Shown: positions 26,628-34,839 of the stretch, one piece after another | Layout: each line of letters starts with the position of its first letter | Numbering within the stretch: position 1 is the first letter of the stretch | IMG/VR virus record: IMGVR_UViG_3300048912_000294 | Span: 1-34,839 of that record | Source of the DNA: a virus | Direction: 5' to 3' (one strand) | DNA length: 34,839 nucleotides | Notes under the pieces: generated by a model | Databases searched by the model: none | Told to the model about the DNA's origin: nothing | What the model saw: only the letters and a program-made list of their open reading frames with translations | Program-made: the position numbers and the translations under genes

Positions 26628-27061
26628 CAGCTCCCTCCCGGCTGCCGCAGGACGAAGTATTTGATATACCACCCCGCCCCCTTATCCTGCGCCTGCGACA
26701 CGCGCAGCTGCCCTGCCTGCACCTCCACGTAGGGGCCGAAGAAGTTGGTGGTCACGCCGCCCCAGGTGCCGCCCGCCGAGAACGTCTCGGCCTGCGCATA
26801 GTAGTAGTAGCCCGTGGCGCTCTCGTACCACCCCGCCAGGACGTGCGGCACGTAGGGAAGGGTGGGGAAGGTCACCCAGCTGCTCCAGTTGACGCCGTTG
26901 AGGGCGATCAGCCCCTCCGCATGGATGGCCGCGGCGTGCCCCCACTGGGTGGAGAAGCCGAGCGCGTCGTCGGCGGCTGTGTAGGCGTTGACGCCGGGAG
27001 GGGAGACGAACAGGCCGTAGTTGCCGTTGCTCCGCTGCCCCAGGACCACTCTGTCCACCAT
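26627..27061 (-). CDS. Small tail/fibre protein, paralogue 1 of 3, 144 aa
   Basis: ATG 27061 lies four bases after the stop of the large fibre gene. The N-terminus MVDRVVLGQRSNGNYGLFVS then PPGVNAYTAADDALGF is the most diverged of the three shared starts. The rest is rich in aromatic residues and Gly (WYESATGYYYYAQAETFSAG, GTWGGVTTNFFGPYVEVQAG), typical of strand-rich tail decorations. It is predicted to be a virion component located at or next to the central fibre. Confidence 0.78.
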   Translation of the reverse strand: MVDRVVLGQRSNGNYGLFVSPPGVNAYTAADDALGFSTQWGHAAAIHAEGLIALNGVNWSSWVTFPTLPYVPHVLAGWYESATGYYYYAQAETFSAGGTWGGVTTNFFGPYVEVQAGQLRVSQAQDKGAGWYIKYFVLRQPGGS

Positions 27062-27064
27062 GGC

Positions 27065-30000
27065 TCAGGTCCCGTCGTTCACGCGGAGTGCGCCGCTCGA
27101 CCAGGTCAGGGACGCGCCGCCGCCTGGCTTCACGATGGAGAAGTAGTCGGCGTTGATGATGAACGACCCCGTCGATCCGTTGTTGAGCTGCTGGAAGCCG
27201 GTCATGTAGCCGTTGACGTCCAGCGTCACGCCGTACTTGGCAAGGACGCCGTTGACGCTGGTCTGGATGACCTCGATGGACGCGCGGTCGCCGGAAGGGA
27301 CGTAGGCTGAGGGTCCAACGAAGTCGGACGTGACCTCCCTAACCATGGGGCGGCAGAACCACATGTAGCTGTCGCCCTGACCGGAGAAGGTCGAGTACTT
27401 CCGTACAAAGAAAACACCACGAACCGTCCCAGAGGGCGCCTGACCCTTGACCCAGAGGTGGCCGTAGTTGGCAATGTAGGGGCCACCGTCCGGGGGATCG
27501 CTTGCGCCGCTCCACGCAGTGCCGATCTCAGCATCTGCGCTGTTACGCCAGCTAATACCCAGCTCGACATTGCAGCGGTGAGTCGCCACACGCGCGCTGA
27601 ACTCGTACCACTTATTAGCCTCGACATTGATAACGGTGTAGTAGTCGGCCAGTTGTCCCTGGGTGGCGTTGTTCTGCTGGATGCCGAGGACGTGCTCGCC
27701 CAGCGGGCGCCAACTGTCGCCGTCGCGATCTCGGCCCGGGAAGAAGCCGGAATAGGGGAGCCAATTCCCCCACTCATCAGCTGCTCTCGCGAAGGACGAG
27801 TTGGCCAGTAGGTTGCCGGAGCCCGTCGTCACCTTCGTCTTGAGCGTGGCCACATCACCTTGGGCCGTGGACATGGACGACTGGAGGGTGCTGATGCTCG
27901 CGCCCTGCGTCGAGACTGTGGATGACAGAGTGGAAACGGTGCTGTTTAGGCCAGAAACCACGGTGAAACTTTGGGTCAGCGACGCCTCACCGGAGTAGGC
28001 GGTCAGTACCTCTCCAACTTCGAGCTTGGCCTGACGGAAGGCGAAAGCGTTGAGGTTGGTTCCGTTCGCGGTGTAGCAAACAACTCTAGCTATAACCTGC
28101 GTGGTGTTGGTGGGGGCAGCCGCAGTGAGCTTAATCTGCTTACGGTTAGCGCCATCGACGGCGAACGACCTATTAGCCCATATCGGGGTGGGACTGCCCG
28201 GCTGTGACAGCACGCCTCCGCTGCTATTGAGGAAGACCAATTCCACATACGCGTAGGAGCTACCTGTAGAGGCATAGAGGTCGACGTCGCAAGTGAAGGT
28301 GTACCAAGTATTGGCAGCAATGGGGACAGCGCTGTGCTGTAGGTAATACCACTTATCGCCGCTAGACCCCGCGCTGTTGACGTAGAAATAGGACCCCCAG
28401 AGATTACCGGCAACGCCGACTGTGCTCCACGTGCCGAAACCAGAAGTCCAGTCCGTCAGTCCCTGCTCAGCCGAGCCGTTGGTAATAAGGTTGGGGTTGC
28501 CCGCAACAAGCCTATTCTCAAGTGAAGCAATGTTGCCCTGCGCCGTCGTCATCGACGACTGGAGCGTGCTGATCGAGCTGCCCTGCGTGCCCACCGTGGT
28601 GGAGAGGCTGGCGAAGCTGCTGTTTAGCGTCGAATAGGCGCTATACATCTGGCTGGCCGAAGCCTCGCCAGAGTAGGGCGTAGCGATGCTGCCCAGCTCC
28701 ATCTTGACCTGTCGCCAATTCATATCGGAGATGGTGATGCCAGAAAGGGCCGCTTGGATGACGAGGCGGGGGACGACAGTAGCTGTCCCAGCGGGCGTCA
28801 CGACCTGTCCCGTCAGCTTGATACGCTGCGATCCATCCGCCGTGAAGTGTAGATCATTATTGGATACGCCAGGGCCGCTGACATAGCTGATGACCCCGCC
28901 GCTGCTGTTGAGACATTTGAGCTGGAGGTAGGCGAAGGTGTTGGCTGTATTGGAGGTGACGATGTCCACCTCGCCCGACAGGGTATAGGTCAAACCTGCG
29001 CCCGCGCCGAACGCTTCCCCGTCCAGCACCGCGTATGAGTTAGGGGCCGCAGATGTCCATGGCGTAGTGTTGCGAGCATAATAGCCCCACGACCACACCT
29101 GCTGGAACCAGTTTCCAGTCACCTGACCGTTGGCTACCCAACCCGAAAGACCATTTTCAAAACCGCCGTTGCGGACAAGGTTAGGACTGGAGCTGGCGTT
29201 CACCTTGTTGGTCAGCGTCGCCAGACCAGAGGTCAGCGTCGAGATCGAGGTTCCCTGCGTGCTGACGGTGCTGTTGAGCGTCGAGACGGTGGAGTTGATC
29301 GTCGCGATGCTGCCGGTGTTGCTGACGCCGGTCTGATAGGCGGTATAGGCCGATGCTTCCGAGGTGAAGGCGGTCGCCTTATCACCCAGCTCGAATTTGA
29401 TCCGGCGAACGGCAAGGGTGGAGCTAGTCACCCCTGTCATGCCGGAGAAAACGACCTTGACGGTAGCCTGGGTCGCATTCGTCGGGACGTTGCCGGTCGC
29501 CTTGTAGAGCTTCCGGTTCGTATCGGCGGTGCTGAACTCCGTCCCGGACGGGACCAGTGCACCTTGGGTCGTGGACAGCAGCGTGCCCGAACTGTTGCGC
29601 CACTCGATGATGAGGTAGGCGCTGCCGCCCGTGGCGAGGTTACGAATGTCTGCGGCCAGCGTGTAAGTGGAGCCTACGGCACCGACCGGGACCAGCTTCT
29701 CAAGCGTGTAGGTGCCGTTGGCGGCCGGGGCGAAGACGTGCCAGCCAAACTTCGGGCCGTTATTAGCGGTCCAAACGCCTCCGTCCTGCGTCCATCCCGT
29801 CAGGCCATTCTCAAACCCGCCATTCTCCAGCAGGTTGGGCGTGGCCGACGGGTTGATGCCCGCGATCTCGGTCTCCATCGCGGTGATGTCCGACGTCACC
29901 GACGTCTGGAACGCGGTCATGTCCGACTGAAGGTCCGTCATGTCGGTCTGGAGCGCAGAGATGTCGGTGTCGACCTGGGTCTGCACGGCCGCCACCGTGG

Positions 30001-31879
30001 CCTCTGCCGCGGCGACGTCGGCGTCCAGCTGTGCCAGCCGCGCGGCCATGCCGTCGGTGGGGTCGAGGATGACGTCCTCCAGGATCGAGCCGTCGGACAT
30101 GACGACGTGTCCGGAGGTGACCCGCGTCGCGTTCCCGGTCGTGTCGCCGGCGTAGGTCCAGGGGCCGGGCACCTCGAAGACCGAGATGTGCCGCGCCCTG
30201 ACGTCGTACAGCGCGGTCGGGAGCAGCGGGCCCACGAAGAGCTCCACGGCGTCCGCCTGCGTCGTCGACGAGGACTGCCAGACCTCCTCGGTCTGCAGCT
30301 TGAACTGCACCTCGGTGCGCCGCACGTTCCCCGGCGGGTCCGCCCAGCTGACCAGCAGGCCGTCTATCACCGAGTCCCCGGACTGGCGCGTGGACGCCGC
30401 GACGACCAGGTCGTCGAGCTCGATGCCTACGGACGGGTCGTACTTGACGAGGGCCGACGGCGGGATGTGCGGGCTGACGGTGCCGCCCGCGTAGATGGAC
30501 GGGTCCTCCTCGCGCAGCACCATCTCGATGCCAGCCGGGGTGATCTGCTGATCGAGCACGCGGAAGAGCTTGTTGTCGAAGCCGTAGCGGTCGATGGTCA
30601 GCTCGACCACGTCCCAGGCCCTAGCCCGCAGCGCCTCCAGGCTGAAGGTGGCGCGGAACTCGCCCCCGTAGCGGTTGCGGTTGAGGAGGAGCCGGCCGAG
30701 CCGCTGCGCCAGGTCTGCGCTCTGCACCGCCTGGAAGTTCTGGGTCTTGCGCTTCTTGAAGCCGTCCTCGGCGTAGTACGCCGGGTCGTAGACCATCGGG
30801 TACGCCCGCTCCTGGTACAGCGACGTCGGGTCGATGAACGTGCCCGCGACCTCGTTGTACTGCTCGGACATCTCCGTGAACGGGTGCCACGCCACCTCGC
30901 CGGGGAGGACGTCGTCCTCGCCGAGGCTGACGGCCACGTCGGCCGTGTCGTCCTTCGTGACGCGGTAGACCCAGCGGCCGCCGGGATCGAGCAGCTCGCC
31001 GAGCAGGCCGTCGGCGGTCAGGACCCCCTCGTTGTTGGAGTGGTCGTCGCCCGTCGAGAGCAGGCAGTCGGTGTAGTACTCGAGCGCCTCCGCGTCGTTC
31101 GCGGCCGCTATGAAGGCGGCGAAGTCTATGTCGTCTGGGCTGACGCCGCGGCCGGCCACGAGCACCTGCTCCCCCGTGCTGGGGTTGGCTATCCGCCAGC
31201 CGAGGAGGTACCACAGCACCTGCAGCGCGTTGTTGCGGCCGATCGGCACGCCGTTGCTGTCGAGCGGGGCGTACTGCCAGGTCGTCTGGTCGTCGGCGCG
31301 GTGGGTGCCGGAGCCCCCGCGGGTGCTGTCGCGGCGGGGGTCGTAGACGAGCGCGCCCTTGACCACCTGGGTGTACCGGCTCGGCACGCCCTGCGGCAGC
31401 TTCTTCTCGCTGACCTTCCACTTGAGGGCGTAGCTCGCGACGCCCGTGAACTTGCAGGTGCTGTCCCAGTACGCGCCGTCGCCCACCGTCATGGCGGCCT
31501 GCCCGGGGGTGCCGAGCGCGAGGCTGCGCCAGAGCACGCCGGCGTACTTGCCCGTCGCCGCCCCCGCGCCGTCGAGCAGGACCTTCTCCTCCTCGAGATA
31601 CAGGTCCGTGAAGCCCTCGATGCGGTGGGAGGCCACGGCGATGACCTCGGAGTAGAGGTCCTTCTTGGCGCCGTGCACCTCCCAGAAGCGGAGGTCCACG
31701 CCGCCCGCGGTCTCGCCGAACACGATCTTGCGGAAGTCCTCCGGCTGCAGCGTCTTCGACAGGCGGTTCGCGGAGCTGGCGGACTTGCCCTTCGGCTTCG
31801 CGCCGCCGAGCACGGCGCCGAGCAGGCCGGTCGCGACCTTGCCGAGGAGCTTGAACGGCGCGAGGATGACTTTACCCAA
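27065..31879 (-). CDS. Central tail fibre / tail tip attachment protein J-like, 1604 aa
   Basis: This is the largest protein of the window and the likely host-recognition protein. Residues 1-480 are the conserved J-like hub part (FRKIVFGETAGGVDLRFWEV, NALQVLWYLLGWRIANPSTG, AQRLGRLLLNRNRYGGEFRA). About 490-590 resembles a fibronectin type III domain (DGLLVSWADPPGNVRRTEVQ). About 610-670 is coiled coil (LQTDMTDLQSDMTAFQTSVT). Then four modules start with NLLENGGFENGLTGW (~680), NLVRNGGFENGLSGW (~898), NLITNGSAEQGLTDW (~1127) and NLLANSSFARAADEW (~1353), like carbohydrate-binding jelly rolls, divided by Ser/Thr-rich coiled coils (STVSTLNSTVSTQGTSISTL). The end (VNGVLAKYGVTLDVNGYMTG) fits the DUF1983 region of J proteins. 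The module part is less GC-rich than the rest. Confidence 0.88.
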   Translation of the reverse strand: MGKVILAPFKLLGKVATGLLGAVLGGAKPKGKSASSANRLSKTLQPEDFRKIVFGETAGGVDLRFWEVHGAKKDLYSEVIAVASHRIEGFTDLYLEEEKVLLDGAGAATGKYAGVLWRSLALGTPGQAAMTVGDGAYWDSTCKFTGVASYALKWKVSEKKLPQGVPSRYTQVVKGALVYDPRRDSTRGGSGTHRADDQTTWQYAPLDSNGVPIGRNNALQVLWYLLGWRIANPSTGEQVLVAGRGVSPDDIDFAAFIAAANDAEALEYYTDCLLSTGDDHSNNEGVLTADGLLGELLDPGGRWVYRVTKDDTADVAVSLGEDDVLPGEVAWHPFTEMSEQYNEVAGTFIDPTSLYQERAYPMVYDPAYYAEDGFKKRKTQNFQAVQSADLAQRLGRLLLNRNRYGGEFRATFSLEALRARAWDVVELTIDRYGFDNKLFRVLDQQITPAGIEMVLREEDPSIYAGGTVSPHIPPSALVKYDPSVGIELDDLVVAASTRQSGDSVIDGLLVSWADPPGNVRRTEVQFKLQTEEVWQSSSTTQADAVELFVGPLLPTALYDVRARHISVFEVPGPWTYAGDTTGNATRVTSGHVVMSDGSILEDVILDPTDGMAARLAQLDADVAAAEATVAAVQTQVDTDISALQTDMTDLQSDMTAFQTSVTSDITAMETEIAGINPSATPNLLENGGFENGLTGWTQDGGVWTANNGPKFGWHVFAPAANGTYTLEKLVPVGAVGSTYTLAADIRNLATGGSAYLIIEWRNSSGTLLSTTQGALVPSGTEFSTADTNRKLYKATGNVPTNATQATVKVVFSGMTGVTSSTLAVRRIKFELGDKATAFTSEASAYTAYQTGVSNTGSIATINSTVSTLNSTVSTQGTSISTLTSGLATLTNKVNASSSPNLVRNGGFENGLSGWVANGQVTGNWFQQVWSWGYYARNTTPWTSAAPNSYAVLDGEAFGAGAGLTYTLSGEVDIVTSNTANTFAYLQLKCLNSSGGVISYVSGPGVSNNDLHFTADGSQRIKLTGQVVTPAGTATVVPRLVIQAALSGITISDMNWRQVKMELGSIATPYSGEASASQMYSAYSTLNSSFASLSTTVGTQGSSISTLQSSMTTAQGNIASLENRLVAGNPNLITNGSAEQGLTDWTSGFGTWSTVGVAGNLWGSYFYVNSAGSSGDKWYYLQHSAVPIAANTWYTFTCDVDLYASTGSSYAYVELVFLNSSGGVLSQPGSPTPIWANRSFAVDGANRKQIKLTAAAPTNTTQVIARVVCYTANGTNLNAFAFRQAKLEVGEVLTAYSGEASLTQSFTVVSGLNSTVSTLSSTVSTQGASISTLQSSMSTAQGDVATLKTKVTTGSGNLLANSSFARAADEWGNWLPYSGFFPGRDRDGDSWRPLGEHVLGIQQNNATQGQLADYYTVINVEANKWYEFSARVATHRCNVELGISWRNSADAEIGTAWSGASDPPDGGPYIANYGHLWVKGQAPSGTVRGVFFVRKYSTFSGQGDSYMWFCRPMVREVTSDFVGPSAYVPSGDRASIEVIQTSVNGVLAKYGVTLDVNGYMTGFQQLNNGSTGSFIINADYFSIVKPGGGASLTWSSGALRVNDGT

Positions 31880-32309
31880 GGTAGCTGTGCTCCACTAGTG
31901 AGGTGTCCAACGTCACTAGCCCGGCCTGGCCCGCACTGGTGCCCACGAATAGCGAGCGGGCTCCGTAGCACACGCCGAGCGCGGGGCCCATTCGGCCGCC
32001 CTCCCCCGGAGGCGTCCACGCCACCACGTCGCCTATCTTGGCCATGGCCGCTATCCGCCTCTCGCCCAGCGCCGCGTCCGCGGCGTCCACCGGCAGGCGG
32101 TGCCCGCGCGCCCGAAGGGCCCTGAGCGCGCCGGCCGCGGTGGAGTAGGTCCCGCGGTAGTCCGCCGCGAGGTCGAAGCCGCGGATCGCCAGGACGGCGT
32201 CGGCGGCCCAGAGGCAGCAGTCGTGCTGGCCCCACACGAACGGGGCCCTGCGGCGCTCCCGGATGAGGGCCGCGAGCCGGTCGGCCCAGCCGGCGGGGCG
32301 GGGCGTCAA
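31872..32309 (-). CDS. Tail tip NlpC/P60-like protein (DUF6950-like), 145 aa
   Basis: The only suitable start is TTG 32309, overlapping the stop of the upstream gene (TTGA); the frame further up is a shadow. The product has GWADRLAALIRERRRAPFVW then GQHDCCLWAADAVLAIRGFD, with the Cys of the DCC motif as in NlpC/P60-type and DUF6950 proteins. It continues with GTYSTAAGALRALRARGH and GDVVAWTPPG. In siphophages and gene transfer agents such a protein lies between the minor tail proteins and the J-like protein and may help cell wall passage or tail tip assembly. It overlaps the J-like gene start by eight bases. Confidence 0.8.
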   Translation of the reverse strand: MTPRPAGWADRLAALIRERRRAPFVWGQHDCCLWAADAVLAIRGFDLAADYRGTYSTAAGALRALRARGHRLPVDAADAALGERRIAAMAKIGDVVAWTPPGEGGRMGPALGVCYGARSLFVGTSAGQAGLVTLDTSLVEHSYLG

Positions 32310-33004
32310 AAGAGGTTCTTCCGCTGCGCCTCTGCGGTGGCTATGGCCCGGGCCCAGCTGCTTCCGCCCATGGACGGCAGCTGCGCCGTGCCCGGGATTA
32401 TGTTCGCCTTGCCGATGGCCGGCGACATGTTGGCCAGCTGCCAGACGTACCTCTGGCTGTTGTCCGCCGGGTCGAGCTCCTCCTGCTCGGAGTAGCGCGT
32501 GCCGAGGGGCTCGCCGGCGTAGGACTGCTGGCTCTCGATGCGGGCCTTGACCGTGCCGGTGTCGCCGTTGTCGTCCTCGAGGACCTCCATGCTGTCCATG
32601 CGGCCGGTCTTGAGGCGGATCGGGTTGCCCACCACGAGGCCGCTGTCGTTGAGGAAGGCCATCCACAGCCACGCCTGACGGCGCTGCCACCGGCGACGGT
32701 CGTAGACCACCTGCCGCATGGCCTCGTCGGTCAGGTCGACGCCCGGGAGCTGCACGTCCAGGGCGCCGGAGCCGCCCTGCCCGTCCTTGACCGGGCCGAT
32801 CTCGCCCACCAGGTGGGTGATGCCGCTGAAGGTCAGGCCGTCGAGGGCGGTGTCGCCAGTCGAGCCGGCCGGGAAGGCATAGTCCCCGAGGCCGGTGTAG
32901 ACCTGGATGGGGTCGGACTCTATGTCCATCCGGAGGAAGTACACGAGCGTGAGGTTCTGCTTGCTGAGCTCGGCCGAGGTGGCCGAGTGCATCGGGCGGG
33001 CCAT
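32306..33004 (-). CDS. Minor tail protein (tail tip), 232 aa
   Basis: The start is ATG 33004, directly after the preceding stop. The product is strand-rich (LTLVYFLRMDIESDPIQVYT, LDGLTFSGITHLVGEIGPVK), with a middle RRRWQRRQAWLWMAFLNDSG and a C-terminus QRYVWQLANMSPAIGKANII. Content and position fit the DUF2163-like minor tail protein that precedes the NlpC/P60 gene in siphophages and gene transfer agents. It would form part of the distal tail between tube and central fibre. No membrane segment is present. Confidence 0.78.
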   Translation of the reverse strand: MARPMHSATSAELSKQNLTLVYFLRMDIESDPIQVYTGLGDYAFPAGSTGDTALDGLTFSGITHLVGEIGPVKDGQGGSGALDVQLPGVDLTDEAMRQVVYDRRRWQRRQAWLWMAFLNDSGLVVGNPIRLKTGRMDSMEVLEDDNGDTGTVKARIESQQSYAGEPLGTRYSEQEELDPADNSQRYVWQLANMSPAIGKANIIPGTAQLPSMGGSSWARAIATAEAQRKNLF

Positions 33005-33005
33005 G

Positions 33006-33614
33006 TTAGAAGTCCTCCATCAGCTTGAGCTTGATGCCGTGCCGGACGGGCCGCTTCAGCGACCACGTGCCGCTGTCGTCGTCCTGCCCGGTCATGAGCA
33101 TGGTCGGCGTCTGCACCACCACCACGTCGTTGACGAGCGCGCCCTTGCGGAGCTGCGGCTGGAAGTCCAGCGTGCACGTCCCGGTGCCGCTCGAGCTGAC
33201 CGTCGACGTGGCCATCTTCAGCTCGTCGTTGATCGTGAAGTAGTCGCCCTTGCGGAGCACGGGCACGCTGTTCGACCAGCTCTTGGTCGCGAGGGAGGTG
33301 ACCCCTGCGGCCGCGGCCGTGGCCACCAGCCCGTTGGGGCCGGTGTAGCCGGACGAGGGCTTGTCGTGCCCCGGCACCTTGAGGCGGAAGGAGTTGCGCT
33401 CCCCCTCCAGCTGGACGAGGAACGCCCGCAGGTCGGCCGCGTCCGTGCCGTCCGTGTCTATGAGCGTCCCCTCCAGGACCCACACGGCGAACGGGAAGTT
33501 GACCCGCTTGCGCTTGCCGGTGTACTTGCTGCGCATGCTGATGCCCGCGCGGAGGAGCTGGAACTTCTCCACCGACGCGAACATGAGGTTGGATGGGGGT
33601 GTTATTATGGCCAT
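33006..33614 (-). CDS. Distal tail / minor tail protein, 202 aa
   Basis: The start is ATG 33614, eleven bases after the tape measure stop. The product has ITPPSNLMFASVEKFQLLRA, NFPFAVWVLEGTLIDTDGTD, LRAFLVQLEGERNSFRLKVP and a second half rich in Ser/Thr strands (FTINDELKMATSTVSSSGTG, TLDFQPQLRKGALVNDVVVV). Its position directly after the tape measure gene fits the distal tail or first minor tail protein of a siphophage. It would close the tail tube and carry the following tip proteins. Assignment rests mainly on gene order. Confidence 0.72.
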   Translation of the reverse strand: MAIITPPSNLMFASVEKFQLLRAGISMRSKYTGKRKRVNFPFAVWVLEGTLIDTDGTDAADLRAFLVQLEGERNSFRLKVPGHDKPSSGYTGPNGLVATAAAAGVTSLATKSWSNSVPVLRKGDYFTINDELKMATSTVSSSGTGTCTLDFQPQLRKGALVNDVVVVQTPTMLMTGQDDDSGTWSLKRPVRHGIKLKLMEDF

Positions 33615-33624
33615 GGCCTGCTTC

Positions 33625-34839
33625 TTACCTCCTGCCGCCTATGCGCTGCCGGTTGGCCGCGTCGCGGTCGTCCTTAGCCCTCTGCGCCCTGGAGCGGGCG
33701 ATGAAGACCGGCATCGCCTCCTCGAGGGCCCGCTCGATCTGCTCGCGGACCGCCTCCGGGTCGTTCGAGGTGATGTCGCCGATCGAGAGGGAGTACGTGT
33801 CGCCCCCGCCGACCGCCGAGACGCCGGCCTGCGCGGTCGGCACCGACAGGAAGCCTCCCGACGACGGTGAGCCGGAGACGTAGCCGCCGTCCGCGAAGGC
33901 CGGCATGCCCCTGCCGGAGTTCATGGCCTCCAGGATCGGACCGTACTGGTCGACCGCCTTGGCGTTCATGACGAACTCGCCGTTGGAGACCATCGCCAGC
34001 AGGTTGTCCTGGCGCGGGCCGCCGCGGCCCTGGATGAGGCCGCCGTCCGCGAACTTGCCGGCGATCGACAGGCCCTTCGTCAGGGCGTAGGTGGCCGTGA
34101 TGCCTGCCGAGGCGGGGATCGCGTTCGCGCCGAAGGACGCGAGCGAGACGGCCGCCGCGGCCGGGGCCCATGCGGCCGCTGTGGTCGTGGCGGCCGCGAC
34201 CGACGCCGCAGTCTGCGCGGCCATCATGGTCTGGCCGAGGACGGCGGTCAGCAGCCACTGGATGCCCATCTTGATGAGGGCCCCGATCAGCTCGGCCAGC
34301 GCCGAGCGCGCGACGTCCTTCAGCGCGGCGCCGAGGTTCTCGCCGTAGACGATGGCGCGCCCGATGGAGTTCGCCGCCCCGTCGGCCAGCTTGGTGAAGA
34401 AGCCGCCCCAGGCCTGCGACAGCCCTGGGAGGACGCCCTTGAAGTCGGCCACGAAGGACGCGAGCCCGCCGCGGATGACGTCGAAGGCCGAGGCGTCGCC
34501 GATCTGCACCTTGAGGTTCGACATCTCGAAGGACATCTTCTGCATCTCGAGGTTGTACTGGCCGGCGCTGATCGTGCCGTCGGCGAAGAGCTGGTTGAGC
34601 GCGGCCTGCGTCGCCTGCATCTCCTTCATCTGGGTCTCGCCCGTCAGCTGCTCGCGGGTCGACTTGTACGCGTCCGCGGCCCTGGAGGCGTCGCCGTCCT
34701 TCAGGTTGCCCTCGAACTGGGACTTGCCCAGCGCGAGGCCGGACGCGGTGTCGGTCTTCGTCCTCAGGAACTCCTCACGGATGCCGCGCAGCGCCCGCTG
34801 CGCCTCCTCGGCGTACTGCGGGAACTGCTGCAGGACGCG
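33625..34839 (-). CDS. Tail tape measure protein, C-terminal part (gene continues beyond window)
   Basis: The frame is open to the right end of the window, so only the last 404 residues are seen; an internal ATG at 34629 is not the start. The visible part begins RVLQQFPQYAEEAQRALRGI and has helical repeats (MKEMQATQAALNQLFADGTI, GLASFVADFKGVLPGLSQAW). A hydrophobic Ala-rich region follows (MGIQWLLTAVLGQTMMAAQT onward), which in tape measure proteins inserts into the membrane. The Gly-rich end FADGGLIQGRGGPRQDNLLA then EFVMNAKAVDQYG is a signature of lambdoid tape measure C-termini. It sets tail length and is ejected ahead of DNA. Confidence 0.88.
   Translation of the reverse strand, partial: RVLQQFPQYAEEAQRALRGIREEFLRTKTDTASGLALGKSQFEGNLKDGDASRAADAYKSTREQLTGETQMKEMQATQAALNQLFADGTISAGQYNLEMQKMSFEMSNLKVQIGDASAFDVIRGGLASFVADFKGVLPGLSQAWGGFFTKLADGAANSIGRAIVYGENLGAALKDVARSALAELIGALIKMGIQWLLTAVLGQTMMAAQTAASVAAATTTAAAWAPAAAAVSLASFGANAIPASAGITATYALTKGLSIAGKFADGGLIQGRGGPRQDNLLAMVSNGEFVMNAKAVDQYGPILEAMNSGRGMPAFADGGYVSGSPSSGGFLSVPTAQAGVSAVGGGDTYSLSIGDITSNDPEAVREQIERALEEAMPVFIARSRAQRAKDDRDAANRQRIGGRR

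Noticed and set aside
29564-32125. 853-residue open frame on the plus strand opposite the fibre gene
   Set aside because: It mirrors codon bias of the real minus-strand gene and has no domain-like sequence.
1-34839. CRISPR arrays, tRNA genes, insertion sequences, integrase or attachment sites
   Set aside because: No regular repeats, cloverleaf-like segment, transposase or recombinase gene or terminal repeats were seen by eye; a tRNA and repeat search would be needed to exclude short ones.

Overview
The window is about 35 kb of strongly GC-rich DNA from a tailed double-stranded DNA phage (or prophage) of a Gram-negative host. The Gram-negative host is indicated by a two-component spanin pair with a lipobox o-spanin, and by a second lipoprotein. 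Tail genes in the order tape measure, two minor tail proteins, NlpC/P60-like protein and central fibre/J protein indicate a long non-contractile tail (siphovirus type). A high-GC proteobacterial host, possibly alphaproteobacterial because of the OmpR/CtrA-type regulator, is an inference. No integrase, packaging, capsid or tRNA gene was recognised here, so this is only part of the genome.

Layout. Bases 1-19174 are read rightward (+) and hold replication, nucleotide metabolism and many small proteins. The first part carries a Spo11/topoisomerase VI-A-like TOPRIM protein, an HNH protein, a family A DNA polymerase, an HD phosphohydrolase and a DEAD/SNF2-type helicase, closing at a strong terminator (9102-9131). 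A clear sigma70-type promoter (9153-9181) starts the next unit of small genes. This leads into an MBD4-like DNA glycosylase, a second HNH gene, a fused MazG-like pyrophosphohydrolase/dNMP kinase, a thymidylate-synthase-family enzyme, a dCMP deaminase, a DHFR-like protein and a PD-(D/E)XK nuclease. A further unit has a class II ribonucleotide reductase, a terminator (18114-18141) and an OmpR-type winged-helix protein. Bases 19167-34839 are read leftward (-). In transcription order they hold tape measure, tail tip, a 1604-residue fibre protein with repeated modules, three small paralogous tail proteins, a DUF4376 protein, a lipoprotein with HEXXH, a terminator, the lysis cassette (endolysin, holin, Rz, Rz1), a large metallophosphoesterase-like/A1-like protein and, behind a second promoter, three small genes.

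Most interesting point. Bases 12223-14930 resemble the T4 strategy for making a modified cytosine nucleotide. A MazG-type NTP pyrophosphohydrolase is fused to a dNMP kinase, and the next gene is a thymidylate-synthase homologue. In that homologue the Asn that recognises dUMP is Asp (GLPYD), the replacement known from dCMP hydroxymethylases. A DHFR-like gene (needed if a methyl group is transferred, not if hydroxymethyl is) and an MBD4-like glycosylase (a family that repairs deaminated 5-methylcytosine) lie in the same cluster. Together these suggest that the phage makes 5-methyl-dCMP or 5-hydroxymethyl-dCMP for its DNA. This is inference from sequence and needs mass spectrometry of virion DNA.

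Genes are packed with ATGA, GTGA, TGATG and TTGA overlaps, so translation is probably coupled through long operons. No gene-free stretch reaches 300 bases.
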